From: Hyphochytrium catenoides
Lineage: Eukaryota; Sar; Hyphochytriomycetes; Hyphochytriales; Hyphochytriaceae
Assembly: GCA_900088475.1 (NCBI GenBank)
Contig: FLMG01002276.1
Span: 1 to 15,445, forward strand
Length of the DNA stretch: 15,445 bases
Direction: 5' to 3'
Shown one piece after another: positions 1-8,675 of this stretch. Below the pieces are notes generated by a model that was not told where the DNA came from, did not search any database, and saw only the letters and a list, made by a program, of their open reading frames with translations. Position 1 is the first letter of the stretch. The number at the start of each line of letters is the position of its first letter. The position numbers and the translations under genes were made by a program.

Positions 1-27
1 GCTGCACGGGTCAGGGCGGTGATTGGC

Positions 28-503
28 GGCATGGGTCGCTACGCAGTGTGGTTGGGGAGCTCCAACTTCCCCCTACTTGCTGGTGGTTGCGTTATAACCT
101 TCAAGCAGACGACTTGGAGCTCCCTTCCCTCTGTGGACCCATGAACAGACAGCCATGAATAAGTCCAACAACCACTTCGGTGGGTGATCCAGAACCTCCT
201 TTGGCTTGGAACTTTGTTAGCAGGTACGACGTTTTAGAGACTAACTTTGGGTTGTTCGTAGGTGGGGTTGCGGCCCCACTCCTGCCTGGTCTGGCTGTCA
301 TGGCAAGACAGATGAACCATCTTCACAAGATAGTAGTCTCATGTGCCTTGTCATGCCAGCCAGATCCGGCAGGGGTAGAACTATAACTGCTTGTCAATGA
401 TTTCTTGATAATGAACAGCTATCTACAAGTAAGAGTGAGTTTAGTTTACGTCTTCTAAGTCTCATTAGTAGACTAATATTATTCAGAGACTACTTGTTGA
501 GGG
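28..503 (-). repeat. Left distal arm of window-spanning inverted repeat
   Basis: The reverse complement of this stretch aligns with 14978-15445. From 28 to 453 the match to 15019-15445 is about 94% by hand count, broken mainly by a two-base gap near 40 and a variable patch around 318-335. A weaker but clear match continues to about 503. The differences mix transitions and transversions. Open frames run through both strands here, but the differences between the two arms fall freely on codon positions and change residues, so I do not call a gene. A short GC palindrome (GTGGGG / CCCCAC) lies near 261-279 and is kept in both arms. The window starts only 27 bases outside the match, so the true outer end of the repeat and any target-site duplication cannot be seen. 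Confidence 0.93.
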
Positions 504-1110
504 ACAGCGACTTTTATTGTCATCAAGTGTTTGCTGCAACTTCTGTCATCATCTCCTCCCTTTTGTTGCGTTTTGCGGCGTTCCCAGCCTTGTCCTTGAC
601 ATAGTTGGCCTGGCCTGTGAACGAACTATGCTTAGCAGTGATGGATACCAGAGTCATAGTTCTAGATCTTCATAGTTGTTAACGTTACATTGTATCTTTG
701 AGCGTCTGATCGTATCGAATATGGTCCACGGCAGCTATCATCTGCTATTTACTCTGAGGCCAACTTTGCATTAAGTCTCCTGGCTTTTTCCATAGCCTTT
801 GCGCAGCCTGGTCCTGTTACATATATATGGCCCATCAAAGGCTGGATCTGTTATGTAGCCCATTAAAGAGGCTCGTGATGAGATGATCTGAATAACCTCG
901 CTCCGTCCGTGCACAGAACCTGGATTAGGAGCGACCACAAGAATATCAGGCAATGCAAAAAGCCCTCATCTCTGTCAACTGATAAAGGAGTGAAGACGAA
1001 GATGCAAAGTCCCTCCCAAGATCAATGAAAGTCCCCTGACTCAGACTTGACAAACACATACACTCTAAATCGTCGCTTAGTGATCAGCGAGAATGGAATG
1101 TCGAGAACCC
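504..1110 (-). repeat. Left proximal arm (core of the repeat family, diverged)
   Basis: Read on the - strand, this aligns with about 14260-14977 but with much lower identity than the distal arm. Matching blocks include 541-680 against 14810-14940, the ACCTCG..CCGTCC block at 888-910 against 14414-14435, and 985-1045 against 14270-14335. The left arm lacks about 150 bases relative to the right one in its middle. An intron-acceptor-like stretch CCTAATCCAG lies on the - strand at 920-929, at the place where copy B carries a full intron signature. The repeat appears to end near 1110, where similarity to copies B and C fades. Confidence 0.75.
523..657 (-). CDS. Possible 44-residue open frame inside the left arm, faintly CsbD-like
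   Basis: On the - strand an ATG at 657-655 opens a 44-codon frame ending in TGA at 525-523. The middle reads SSFTGQANYVKDKAGNAA, which resembles the GQANYVKG..KE..GNA pattern I associate with small fungal CsbD-like stress proteins. It then runs into a lysine/arginine-rich tail without the second half of such a domain. The homologous stretch in the right arm (about 14810-14945) is broken by a small deletion and in-frame stops. If real, this would be a decayed or captured fragment rather than a working gene. The similarity is short and made by eye, so a chance match is likely enough to keep confidence low. Confidence 0.2.
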   Translation of the reverse strand: MTLVSITAKHSSFTGQANYVKDKAGNAAKRNKREEMMTEVAANT

Positions 1111-1578
1111 TTTTCCTCCAGGGTTTCCATGGCAAGAGATACTCTTCTCCTTGATTCCTTGTCCTACTTACTTTTTTCATTACTTTCTCGAGAACTTTGT
1201 TCTTACTTCATGAACATTGGCTCTTTCCGACTTTACTTCTTCCGTTCCTCCTGACCACCAATCTCAGATGCCGATTCTCTTTTCCGAGACCACGGATCTC
1301 TTGATGACCATTCAATGATCTCTAACACTCTCTGCTCTCTCTTCCTTAGAGTGTTTCTCTCTCCGTTTTCTCTCTTGCATATCGACTTCATAGTTTTGCA
1401 TATTTAGGCATTATAGCACCTAAGGACTTCTAGTCGATCAAGCTCTCCTCGAGCTCATAATCTTCATTAACCTCATAGTGCTATTTGCACCACAACGAAG
1501 AAGAGCTTCCAACCAACCTTGTCATCTCATCAGGTTCTTAATGGCCTACTCTTCTTTTACCAGACATCTACCATCATC
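1111..1578 (+). other. Pyrimidine-rich leader upstream of the copia gag, possible LTR remnant
   Basis: There is no open frame worth calling. The stretch is rich in TCTC/CTTCC runs, especially 1321-1375, and lies directly before the copia gag start at 1579, where the 5' LTR and leader of such an element would be. I cannot find a matching second LTR in the window, nor a clear primer-binding site on this strand, so the LTR assignment is positional inference only. Confidence 0.3.
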
Positions 1579-2219
1579 ATGGACTCCTCCACGTCTTCCC
1601 TCTCCACTTCCATTGAGAAGCTGACAGGAGCTGCAAATTACTTTGAATGGGAGCAGCACATGCAACTTCTACTAATGAAGGCGATCGCTGGGACATCATT
1701 GTCGAGGACGAAGTTTATGAGAGTTCATCTTCTGCTTCTGGCGAAGGTGGTGCTTCACAAGCAGAAGCATCCCCTACACCCTATCTCACTCAGTCAACTA
1801 GCATGTCCATTGTTAGGAAGCGGAACAGAGCCTTCGCTCTCATGGGTCTCTGTATGAGCAATTCTCTACTCAGCTACGTCCGTGCGCAAAACCAGATCCA
1901 TCCTTCCTCTGGAACAGCCTTCGCAGGAAATACGAGCGACCAACTATAGCCCCCGCCCTGTACCTACAGGAGGATCAGTTTGCATCCATTCGTCTGAAGA
2001 AAGCGGGGACATGCAGGGTACCTGATCAGGATCCAAACGGCGGTGGACAAGCTTGAAGGAGCATTGTTCCCAGTATCGGAGACCACGCAAGTCACTAGAG
2101 TCCTCGAAGGCTTTCTTCCAGAGGAAGAATACGACTCGCTGGTCCCGAGCGTTGAAAGAAAAGAAATACTGACGCTGGATGAGGTAACTAACTTCCGGAC
2201 CAATCTCACATCAGGCTGA
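1579..2219 (+). pseudogene. Degenerate Ty1/copia gag, frameshifted
   Basis: The frame opening at ATG 1579 contains the usual copia Gag start pattern, EKLTGAANYFEWEQHMQLLL (about residues 12-31), in which a hydrophobic residue plus G..NY..W...M marks the family. At about 1670-1680 the homology moves to another frame (GDRWDIIVEDE, then RNRAFALMGLCMSNSLL). It shifts again near 1910 to reach W-N-S-L-R-R-K-Y-E, and again near 2010-2019. From 2019 to the TGA at 2217-2219 it reads YLIRIQTAVDKLEG, then the conserved VTRVLEGFLPEEEYDSLV and LDEV blocks. The order of blocks is that of a normal retrotransposon Gag. With at least three frameshifts it cannot encode a working protein, and the shifts lie at scattered sites unlike a programmed frameshift. 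It is followed by the zinc-knuckle and protease remnant. Confidence 0.85.
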
Positions 2220-2340
2220 CAAATGTTGAAGTCAAAATCATCGCAATATGAAAGACGACCACACCCTGTAAACGGGATCAACCAACCGTTCTCCTACCTC
2301 CCCGTCTTCCCAACCTCAACGCCCGCAGGACTCAGCCCCC

Positions 2341-2744
2341 AAGCCCTGGTGCCGCTACTGTAAGAAAGCCAATAATCAAACCATCAATAAGTGCCGAAAG
2401 AAAAAGCTCAGCGATCAGAAGCGTCAGCAGCAGCCAGATCAGCCAGGCAAACTAAGCCTGGACAGCATCCACGTGCGATTCAAGCCGAACCACGACCCAT
2501 CAGAATCGCTGACAATGGCGTCGTCTTCGATACTGGGGTCGGTAGCATCCATCTTCGCTCGACCGTCTCGTTCGATAACGAGCTTCAACCCCGGGAAGTT
2601 ATTCTGACAAACGTCCTCTACATCGAGAACTATCCCGAAAATCTCTTCTCTGTCTCTCAAGCCTCTTCTAAGGGCTACCTGCCATCTCATCATGGAAAAC
2701 ATAGGATCAATGACCACCTCAATCTCTATAATACGAATTCTTAG
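2341..2744 (+). pseudogene. Ty1/copia zinc knuckle and aspartic protease remnant, truncated
   Basis: A zinc-knuckle-like block WCRYCKK..INKCRKKK is encoded at about 2347-2406. Its two CxxC cysteines (2350-2361) and last cysteine (2392-2394) remain, but the histidine position is lost. In the next frame, 2391-2744 encodes the protease: FDTG with the catalytic aspartate at about 2529-2531, followed by the strongly conserved copia block TNVLYIENYPENLFSVSQ at about 2607-2660. The frame ends at 2744. I find no integrase (HHCC or DDE), reverse transcriptase (YVDD-like) or RNase H downstream, so the pol gene is truncated just after the protease. The frame change between knuckle and protease adds to the damage. 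Confidence 0.85.
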
Positions 2745-2991
2745 CCACCCGACAGGTAATCACTTCTCTCTTGCCGCAGCCTCGCCAAAAAAGAGTTCAT
2801 CCTGTATTACTTCTGGAGCATAATTGGCCCGTACTTCGCCAGTGGCGTAGCTCATCGCAGTTCGTTAGCAGGAAACCTAATATTCCCCTCGGATATTCAA
2901 CCTTCGTTAGCCTGATATAGACAAGAACAGTAGTAGATGACGGTGGGTTTGCGTATGCTCTGCCTGAAACAGTCGTGGGATTAACCAAGAC
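2745..2991. other. Unassigned spacer between two copia remnants
   Basis: This stretch lies between the end of the + strand protease remnant and the - strand gag fragment. All frames are interrupted and I recognise no domain. It could be decayed integrase or gag sequence from either neighbour. Confidence 0.4.
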
Positions 2992-3108
2992 TGTGCCCCG
3001 GATCGAATCTGCAGACTGACTAATTGATCTCTGAAGCCCCAGTGAGCTTCAGATATCTGCCGACAATTCCCCATATCTGCCAACATTCGATTTCTTGAGT
3101 ATGGCAAT
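2992..3108 (-). pseudogene. Fragment of a second copia gag N-terminus on the - strand
   Basis: Reading the - strand from 3108, the translation begins IAILKKSNVGRYGELSADI, then a stop, then SSLGLQRSIS. This follows the copia Gag N-terminal pattern L..LKKSNYGRW...M...L.S.GLWRL.SG closely enough to suggest a decayed copy, with the key tyrosine and tryptophan changed. It lies about 40 bases downstream (on the - strand) of a good tRNA-type primer-binding site, which is where gag should start. It is a different family from the + strand copia, since I see no shared nucleotide sequence. Confidence is moderate because the match is short and made by eye. Confidence 0.45.
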
Positions 3109-3144
3109 CTCGATGAAAGAGACATAGCAAAGCAAGTTGCCTTA

Positions 3145-3155
3145 CTCTGATACCA
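3145..3155 (-). other. Retrotransposon primer-binding site (tRNA-Met type)
   Basis: The - strand reads TGGTATCAGAG, the standard primer-binding site of many Ty1/copia elements, complementary to the 3' end of initiator tRNA-Met. It is immediately preceded on that strand by an LTR-like terminus ..GGTTCA at 3157-3162. Position and sequence together are strong evidence for a 5' LTR / leader junction. Confidence 0.75.
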
Positions 3156-3156
3156 T

Positions 3157-3480
3157 TGAACCCTGGGTTCTAGGATATGCCGGTCATTAGCGCCTCTCTC
3201 GTAACTTCCTAAAAATAACAACAAAGTGCTGAAATATCGCCAATATTTGATGCAAGGAGCTCTCCCGTAGACGTGTGAGCGGTGAAACACCGTGCAATCT
3301 TGCCCTCACTCCAGTGGAACAACGCAGAGAGTATTTATGGAGACTCAGCTTTGCCCGTAAACATCTCAGTGCCATTGTCATCCTTCTTCTGAAACAAGCA
3401 GAGCATCAGAGCGAAGCGGAAGACAAGGTCAGGAGCTCAGAAGCGAGAGCGACTTTTGAAACGTAGAGAACAGGTCTGTC
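3157..3480 (-). mobile_element. Probable 5' LTR remnant of the - strand copia element; outer edge uncertain
   Basis: The inner edge is fixed by the primer-binding site at 3145-3155 and the CA-type terminus at 3157. On the - strand an ATAAATA box lies within 3331-3338, suitable as the LTR promoter TATA element, followed by a transcribed stretch of about 170 bases before the primer site. I cannot identify the TG-type outer terminus, so 3480 is only a guess. No second LTR copy is present in the window, so the rest of the element is missing or lies outside. Confidence 0.5.
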
Positions 3481-4954
3481 AGATCCTCCCATTTCAAAAA
3501 CAAGGAATTCTTGCCAGGCGAAAGACCGCATGCATGTATTCAGTCCAAGAGAAGATGCTTCTACTGAGGCTATAGCCTCCATTGCATCTTGGCGGCGGTT
3601 CGTCGTCGTCTCCTCGCTGCTACCTCTTCTCCTCAGCCCATGGCTACTACACTGCATGGCCTAGGCCTGCTCAATGATGAAGGCCACATTCGTTCACCTC
3701 CTGTTCGAGACGCTGCAGATCGGATCGGCGTTATCGGGATCCTAACCACAGTGATTGAGCTGCGTGGTTCTTGCGATGGCGCGACCAGCGCGGCGACATC
3801 GTTGGAGGCGGCGCTGGGAAGCTCATAAGTGAAAGTGTAGCACCCATCAGGTTTTATTCTTCTACCTGACCGAAGATGGAAGGTAAAATTTCCGAAAATA
3901 ACTGTCACAATGCCTCAAAGAGAGGATATGTAAGTATGTGCTTAGGCGCTGCTTTGCTAATGCCGATATTATCGGAAACTAGTGGCGGTAAGCACGAATC
4001 AACAGGCCGATTGATGTCGACACTGTGATGATGAAGAAATTTCTGCAGCTAAACTTGGCAGTAGTAGTTGGTCGCAGATGATGTTGTTGTTAGCTGCTGT
4101 TCGTGTACTCTGACAGAAAGGCCTAAGAAGGATTCTGCGATTACTACGCTGCCCGCGAAATATGGAAAGATCAAATATCTCTTCGGTATAAAAGTAGCGG
4201 AGTGCCTCTGGAACTAAGCCTAACATTTATTCTTTAGAGGAGACGAGCTTGGGATCGTGGGCTAAGACAGTTCTTCTTTTCCTGTTCTGTTCGCTCGGAC
4301 GGCAGATTCTGCGATAATCTTAGATGGATCACCGGCAGTCCTAGCAGTCAGAGCTTTTCTGTCATCCCGGAGCTTTCTTCATTGAAGCGGCGGCAGGGTA
4401 GGAAAGAAGATCAGAACCTTGCTCCCAACACAGGAAGGCCAAGCAGCTCTCGCATAATGTTATATAGAACTTGACGCCTTCGTCACGCAGCAAAATTCTT
4501 CGTCGTGCGAGCGCAGCATGATATAAGAGAGCGAACGGCAGTGGTGATACAGCTAGGAGCTAGTTTCTCGCAGCATAAGACCGAACTGCTAACCTTCCTT
4601 TAGCCAGCACTACCCTCTCCCATCTCCTTTCCTTCTCAGGCCTTCCTCCTTCTCCTCGCAGCTCTTATCCTTGCCTCTAGAGAAAGAGGGGGTTGATTGT
4701 GATAAATAAGAGGTATGCCAGCTTCTAATCCAGTGCGCATGCTTGAGGGGGTTCCAACCGTTGCATAAGCAAGCGTAGAAATAACAGATAAATGCGGAGT
4801 CGCAGCACTTGAGAGCAGCCAGAGGGAACTAATAGAAAGTCAAACGACTACAGCGTAGGGTGTCAAAGAGAGATCAGTAGAGAACTTTCTTGTTGGTCGG
4901 CAGGACACGCCGATAACTGTTATCGGTACATTGCTAGCGCTTTCTAACGGCAAA
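3481..4954. other. Gene-less spacer and upstream region of the phosphodiesterase gene
   Basis: No protein I recognise is encoded here. A GC-richer patch at 3589-3835 stays open for about 79 codons on + and 91 on -, without a recognisable domain. TATA-like boxes occur at 4187-4194 (TATAAAAG) and 4522-4529 (TATAAGAG), but both are far from the ATG at 4955. A pyrimidine-rich run at 4611-4680 is typical of fungal promoters. Branch-plus-acceptor-like strings (CTAAC followed by TTTAG) at about 4220-4237 and 4588-4602 could belong to a 5' UTR intron. None of these can be assigned with confidence. Confidence 0.4.
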
Positions 4955-6806
4955 ATGAGGCTCTTAGCTTGCTGGGCGGCGCTCGTCCTCAGCCTAGGAA
5001 CTGTCCTGAACCAGGTTCGAGCTGATGGTGTGATCGATGGGGTGCAATGCGAGACCACAGAACTCTCCTACAAGTTTGCCAATACCACGGTGAAAAACCG
5101 CGTCTGCAAGCCAGGCACACTAAAGCTCAGCAACTATCACGTCGCCGCCTTCGCCGCTCAGGATGTTGTGGCAAGAGGCATCAGCGTCTGTGACGCCACA
5201 TTTTTTGGCACGCACAACAGGTAATTATTTAACTGATGGGCAGGAGCTTTTTGCTAATCCCCAGGTGTCAGCGCTAACCTCGTGCCTGTCTACTCCTTCA
5301 TGCAGCAACATTAATCAGGCGGCAGGGTTTGGCAGCTGGGATGCTCTTCTTTCGGATGGCATTGGGAAGGCACTGAAAGATCCCACTATCTCTCAACAAT
5401 TGTCACAGCTTCTACGGCTTCCTATCAGCAGTTTCCTCCCTTCTGACTTTTTGGTTCAAACATCCAACCAGGCTTTCAGCGTGGTTGACCAGCTCCGCAT
5501 GGGGTCGCGCTTCCTGGAAATTGATCTGCACGACGTAGATGGCAAGATTCGCCAGGGCCACTGCAACTTTATGTCTCAAGAGCGCCTCGATATCATCCGC
5601 ACGCAGCTGGCGCCTCTCCTTCCCAGCGTCACGAACATCCTTAAAAATGCTAACAAGGACGCCGCAGACATCTTTCAAAGTTATATCGTGAAGGCGCTCC
5701 TGGAGCCCCAAGGCAATGTCACGCTTATCGGATGCAAGCCAGGACTTAGTGGTGTGCCCACAGATAAGCAGCCTGAAGCCCGCGATGTCTTTGATGATAT
5801 CAACGCTTTTCTGAAGACGAAAGGCTACAATGAGACAGTCCTACACATCTACATCAACTCAGGGGGCGCGGGAGAGACAATGAAGAAGATTCGTGACATT
5901 CTCAAGGACAAGATGGAGAAGATCGCGTTCACACCTGAGCAGTTTGTTAGAGACTACGGCTCCAACTGGGCGCGAGTGACCTCTGACAGACTCTTGGCGG
6001 CTGGCAAGCGGGTGTTCTTCACTACCAATGTTGATTTGGCGTCGGTGGCTCCTGACGTGGCCTCTTTCATGTTCATGACGACCAGCCCAAACCCCACAAT
6101 AAACAATTCAACAGGAACGTTCTGTCAAGGGTGGAGAGAATACCGCGAAAGGAACCAGTTGAGTCCCTTTCCTACCTGTGCAGTGCTTGACGGCGCCACT
6201 ATTATCAGAGCAAACACTCGATTGGAGCAACGCGGTGTACTGCGCTTCTACAATTCCCACATTCATTTTGGACCTTTAGATGAGAACTTGAGCCTACGCG
6301 CTGCTAACGAGACGGCAATGCAGCAGCTCCTGAACGATGCGCGGGACTGCTATAACATTGTCTCCTGGGATGATATGACCCCCAACGGTGCCCGGAGTAT
6401 GATTTGGACTTGGACTGATAATGAGCCACAGGCTCTGGGTGATGCAAAGAGGGAGGTCTGTGCCTGCATGATGAAGAGCACGAACGGCCGCTGGAAGGCT
6501 TGCCCTTGTGATGAGCGCAATGTCCCTGTCGCTTGCCGCAGCCAAGAATCTGGCCAGTGGACTACGGCGATTGACAGCTGTCCTCCGGGTACTCTATGGG
6601 CAGTACCCCGTACTCCCTACGAGAACCGCGTGCTTGCATTCGTTAGCAATGGCCTAGAAAAGATCCGCTTGAACTATCGGACGCTGCCCGTCACGCCGGG
6701 TGATGCGCCTGGGGTCAACAACGCTACCTTTCTACAAGGTTGGAGCGGTGCAACGACCTTCGTGGTCATGGCGTTGATGGCCTGGTTGGCCTTCGCTGCC
6801 ATCTAA
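4955..6806 (+). CDS. Secreted, probably GPI-anchored PLC-like phosphodiesterase (PI-PLC X-type fold)
   Basis: Two exons, 4955-5220 and 5306-6806, encode 588 residues. Residues 1-23 are a signal peptide (MRLLACWAALVLSLGTVLNQVRA, cleavage before ADG or DG). Splicing joins ..GTHN to S and so forms the THNS motif of PI-PLC-like enzymes, with the first catalytic His at residue 87. The second His is in QGHC at residue 174, just after FLEIDLHD (159-165), a strand that normally carries acidic active-site residues. Later landmarks are NIVSWDD (439-445), MIWTWTDNEP (454-463) and a cysteine-rich NGRW..C.C....VACR block (482-500) common in fungal members. The last 18 residues are hydrophobic after a Gly/Ser/Asn-rich stretch, as in a GPI-attachment signal. 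Several N-glycosylation sequons fit a secreted protein. The family cleaves phosphodiester bonds in inositol phospholipids or related substrates; the substrate here is unknown. The upstream in-frame TTG at 4931 is not a plausible start. The gene is intact and convergent with the next gene. Confidence 0.88.
5221..5305 (+). other. Intron of the phosphodiesterase gene (85 bases)
   Basis: The donor is CAG/GTAATT, with a branch site GCTAACC at 5273-5279 and acceptor ATGCAG ending at 5305. Without splicing, the upstream frame hits TAA at 5222-5224. Splicing changes the interrupted AG|G codon to AG|C (Ser), completes THNS and enters the long downstream frame. This is strong evidence for these exact borders. 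Confidence 0.92.
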
Positions 6807-7000
6807 TATCTCATACCCCCGTATCTATTATAAATGTATATTTTTTCAATAACCGTGTGCTACGACGGCGGTCCTTTCAAAGGGATAAACGGTTAAAGAT
6901 AGCCAATGAGCAGCGAGGACCATTGAGTACAGGGACACTAGATAAAAAAGGAAAGAGCTTCCACCTAATGGTGGAGGAGCTTCCCACAAACTTAAAATTG
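6807..7000. other. Convergent 3' spacer with hairpin and AT-rich end signals
   Basis: The two host genes end 194 bases apart. After the phosphodiesterase stop, an AT-rich tract (6825-6850, TATAAATGTATATTTTTT) resembles fungal 3'-end signals; there is no AATAAA. An imperfect stem at 6950-6984 (AGCTTCCACC / GGTGGA-GG-AGCT around a TAAT loop) lies 17 bases past the stop of the - strand gene. It could mark transcript 3' ends in either direction. Confidence 0.5.
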
Positions 7001-8233
7001 CTAGCGATCGCTACTTCTTCGCCTTGTCCGTCCCTGTTTTCGCTTCTCAGTAGCCATTTCCATCCTCAGGATCTTATGATACTCTCGCAGCTCCTTGGTA
7101 TTAGCGGTCTCCTCTATATCAAAAATAGCTACCAATAGCTGAAAGTTGGCCTTTGAGACCCCGTGAACTCCGACGTACAATGTCTGGCCGTGAGGAGGAA
7201 ACTCGTAATGAAAGGTAGGGATGGTTACCTGTCACCTGCATTGTTAGGCTTGGTATGAAGGGAGTGCTTTCGTGATCGCTAGGAAGCCCGACAGAGTACT
7301 AACCTCCGCTTTTCCTTTGCTGAACCTGGCAATCCACGAACTTGACCAGGGTCGAGGAAAGGGATTGGTTGGGGAGATAAAGAGCTCTACTTGCCCGTCA
7401 TCTGTGCTCGCCTCAAAGTGAACGTTGTGATCATGTTGATGCTTGGCGATACATACCTAGTAGTATGACGTGTGTTTCGGAGCGACGGCAAACGGGCGGA
7501 TAGGGATGAAGATCAAGAAGATGAGTGAGAGGGGGAAGCCTTTTTTTCACAAAGGTGTGGCAAGAAGGTGGCTCCATAAAAGGCTCGGTACCTGATACCA
7601 CACGAAGGCATCACCGTCCACCGTGCCCACAACGGAATGGTTGTGCTGCAGGAAGTCCGGGAGCTGCGCTGGAGCATTAGGACCAGCCCCAGTGTGGCCT
7701 TCAAGCAGTCCAGAGCTCAGCTGCAATTCGGTGCAGTAATTCTCAGCCTTATCCTTAGAAGTTTCAGCTGCAGGAAGAGTAAAAGTGTGGGATTGAGATG
7801 GCTGAGAGTCACATTCCCTTATTTGCTGTTTTGCATTAAGATGCTTACCACTTCCGCTTCCTCTGAGCTTCAACTCTTTCAAGGGCGGTTCAGTCCTAGC
7901 AGCACTGATCCTTACTGGTCCTTTCGGTCTGTCGTCTTTATACCGGAGGGCCCCAGGTTCCCTATTCTCCGCTTCCTTGGCTGCATGTTCGGCATGCCCA
8001 GCACTGTCTGTCGATTGTTCTAAGCTCTTTGAATTTCCTGGCGCCGGTTCTAGCACTAAACGTTGGGAGTTTTCGGTATCTCTATACACTTGGAAGCTGA
8101 AATATCCGTACAGTAGGCAGATTGCAAACACCGTAAGACAGAGGATAGCGTTGATGCCAAAGTTTCTCCCTCTCTTGACACCACTTTGTCCCTTAAAGTG
8201 GGCCCGATTAGCCTGGTGCTGCCGCAGTATCAT
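7001..8233 (-). CDS. Type II membrane protein with C-terminal PPC-like beta-sandwich domain
   Basis: Three exons on the - strand, 8233-7592, 7456-7304 and 7228-7001, join in phase 0 to give 340 residues. The N-terminus is basic (KGQSGVKRGR), followed by a membrane span at about 28-48 (NAILCLTVFAICLLYGYFSF), predicting N-in, C-out. Residues 55-195 are a low-complexity, charged linker. From about 201 to 303 the sequence fits the bacterial pre-peptidase C-terminal (PPC) fold: GTVDGDAFVWYQV, then HFEAS..GQVELFISP, then FPPHGQTLYVGVHG and ANFQLLVAIFD. The C-terminus is basic (KRKQGRTRRRSSDR). PPC domains usually aid secretion or bind substrates in extracellular enzymes; here there is no catalytic domain, so function is unknown. 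An alternative first exon could start at ATG 8368-8366 and splice into 8219 or nearby, replacing the first residues. The exon structure rests on frame and domain continuity only. Confidence 0.68.
7229..7303 (-). other. Intron 2 of the PPC-like gene (75 bases)
   Basis: On the - strand the donor is GAG/GTTAGT at 7303, a branch site CCTAAC lies at about 7240-7245, and the acceptor GACAG ends at 7229. A nearer AG (AATGCAG) would break the frame. The chosen acceptor joins ..FSKGKAE to VTIPTFHYEF in phase 0, within a continuous beta-strand-like domain. Confidence 0.75.
7457..7591 (-). other. Intron 1 of the PPC-like gene (about 135 bases)
   Basis: The donor is CAG/GTACCG after codon 214 (..FVWYQ). 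The acceptor is taken as ACTAG ending at 7457, giving WYQ-VCIAKHQ. An in-frame alternative acceptor CCAAG at 7442 would shorten the protein by five residues. The first option fits the PPC pattern better. The branch site is not clear, so the exact border is less certain than for intron 2. Confidence 0.55.
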
Positions 8234-8675
8234 TCTTTTGGGGCATTGACCAACCGGACAAACGTGACCCTTAGGGAACTGCTACACGCAGCAATTCGAC
8301 AGCAGAGCTCTAACCTTTCCTTCAACCTGCCGCAAATATACTCTCGTGCCTTTAGACATCTTTACCATTGAAGCAGAAAGAGGTACAGCTGCTGCCCACT
8401 GACGAAGAGACTCTTTGATGACTCCCCTTCACACAACTAACTCAGGCGCGGCTTCATATTTTAGAAGAGCAATAGACCCAGTACGTAGTATCCAATCAAT
8501 CGGCAGCGAGGTTGTCGCGTCGCATCAGGTGCTGTGGCTGCGCTACTACTACGAGTATCATCCAGCGAACCGCACCGCAGCTCGGCAGGCTATTTATCGA
8601 GGTGGTATTAGAATCTGCAAAATCTTCGTTACTCTTCGACGAAGCTCTTGATCACTGATCAGCCTCATCGATACG

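Noticed and set aside
101-301. 66-codon frame (-) in the left arm and its near twin at 15170-15379 (+) as a gene pair
   Set aside because: Nearly all differences between the two translations are amino-acid changes, and the opposite strand is equally open. This is what high repeat identity gives without protein selection.
28-453. RIP (repeat-induced C-to-T mutation) as the source of differences between the arms
   Set aside because: The differences include many transversions and indels with no clear strand bias. Copies B and C show more transitions, but not in a consistent dinucleotide context that I could establish by eye.
771-953. 60-codon - strand frame in the left arm
   Set aside because: It opens at a TTG and crosses the presumed splice acceptor of the repeat core. 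Other copies do not keep the frame.
1660-1690. Programmed frameshift in the copia gag
   Set aside because: There are at least three frame changes plus stops at scattered positions and no gag-pol boundary at this point, so random decay is the simpler reading.
3589-3908. Overlapping open frames on both strands (79 codons + and 91 codons -)
   Set aside because: The - frame begins at a GTG, neither has a recognisable domain, and the local GC-rich composition explains the open frames.
6740-7138. 132-codon + frame over the end of the phosphodiesterase gene
   Set aside because: It is an out-of-frame shadow of that gene that continues antisense to exon 3 of the PPC-like gene.
7637-8249. + strand frames of 128 and 90 codons
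   Set aside because: They lie antisense to exon 1 of the PPC-like gene and carry no domain signal.
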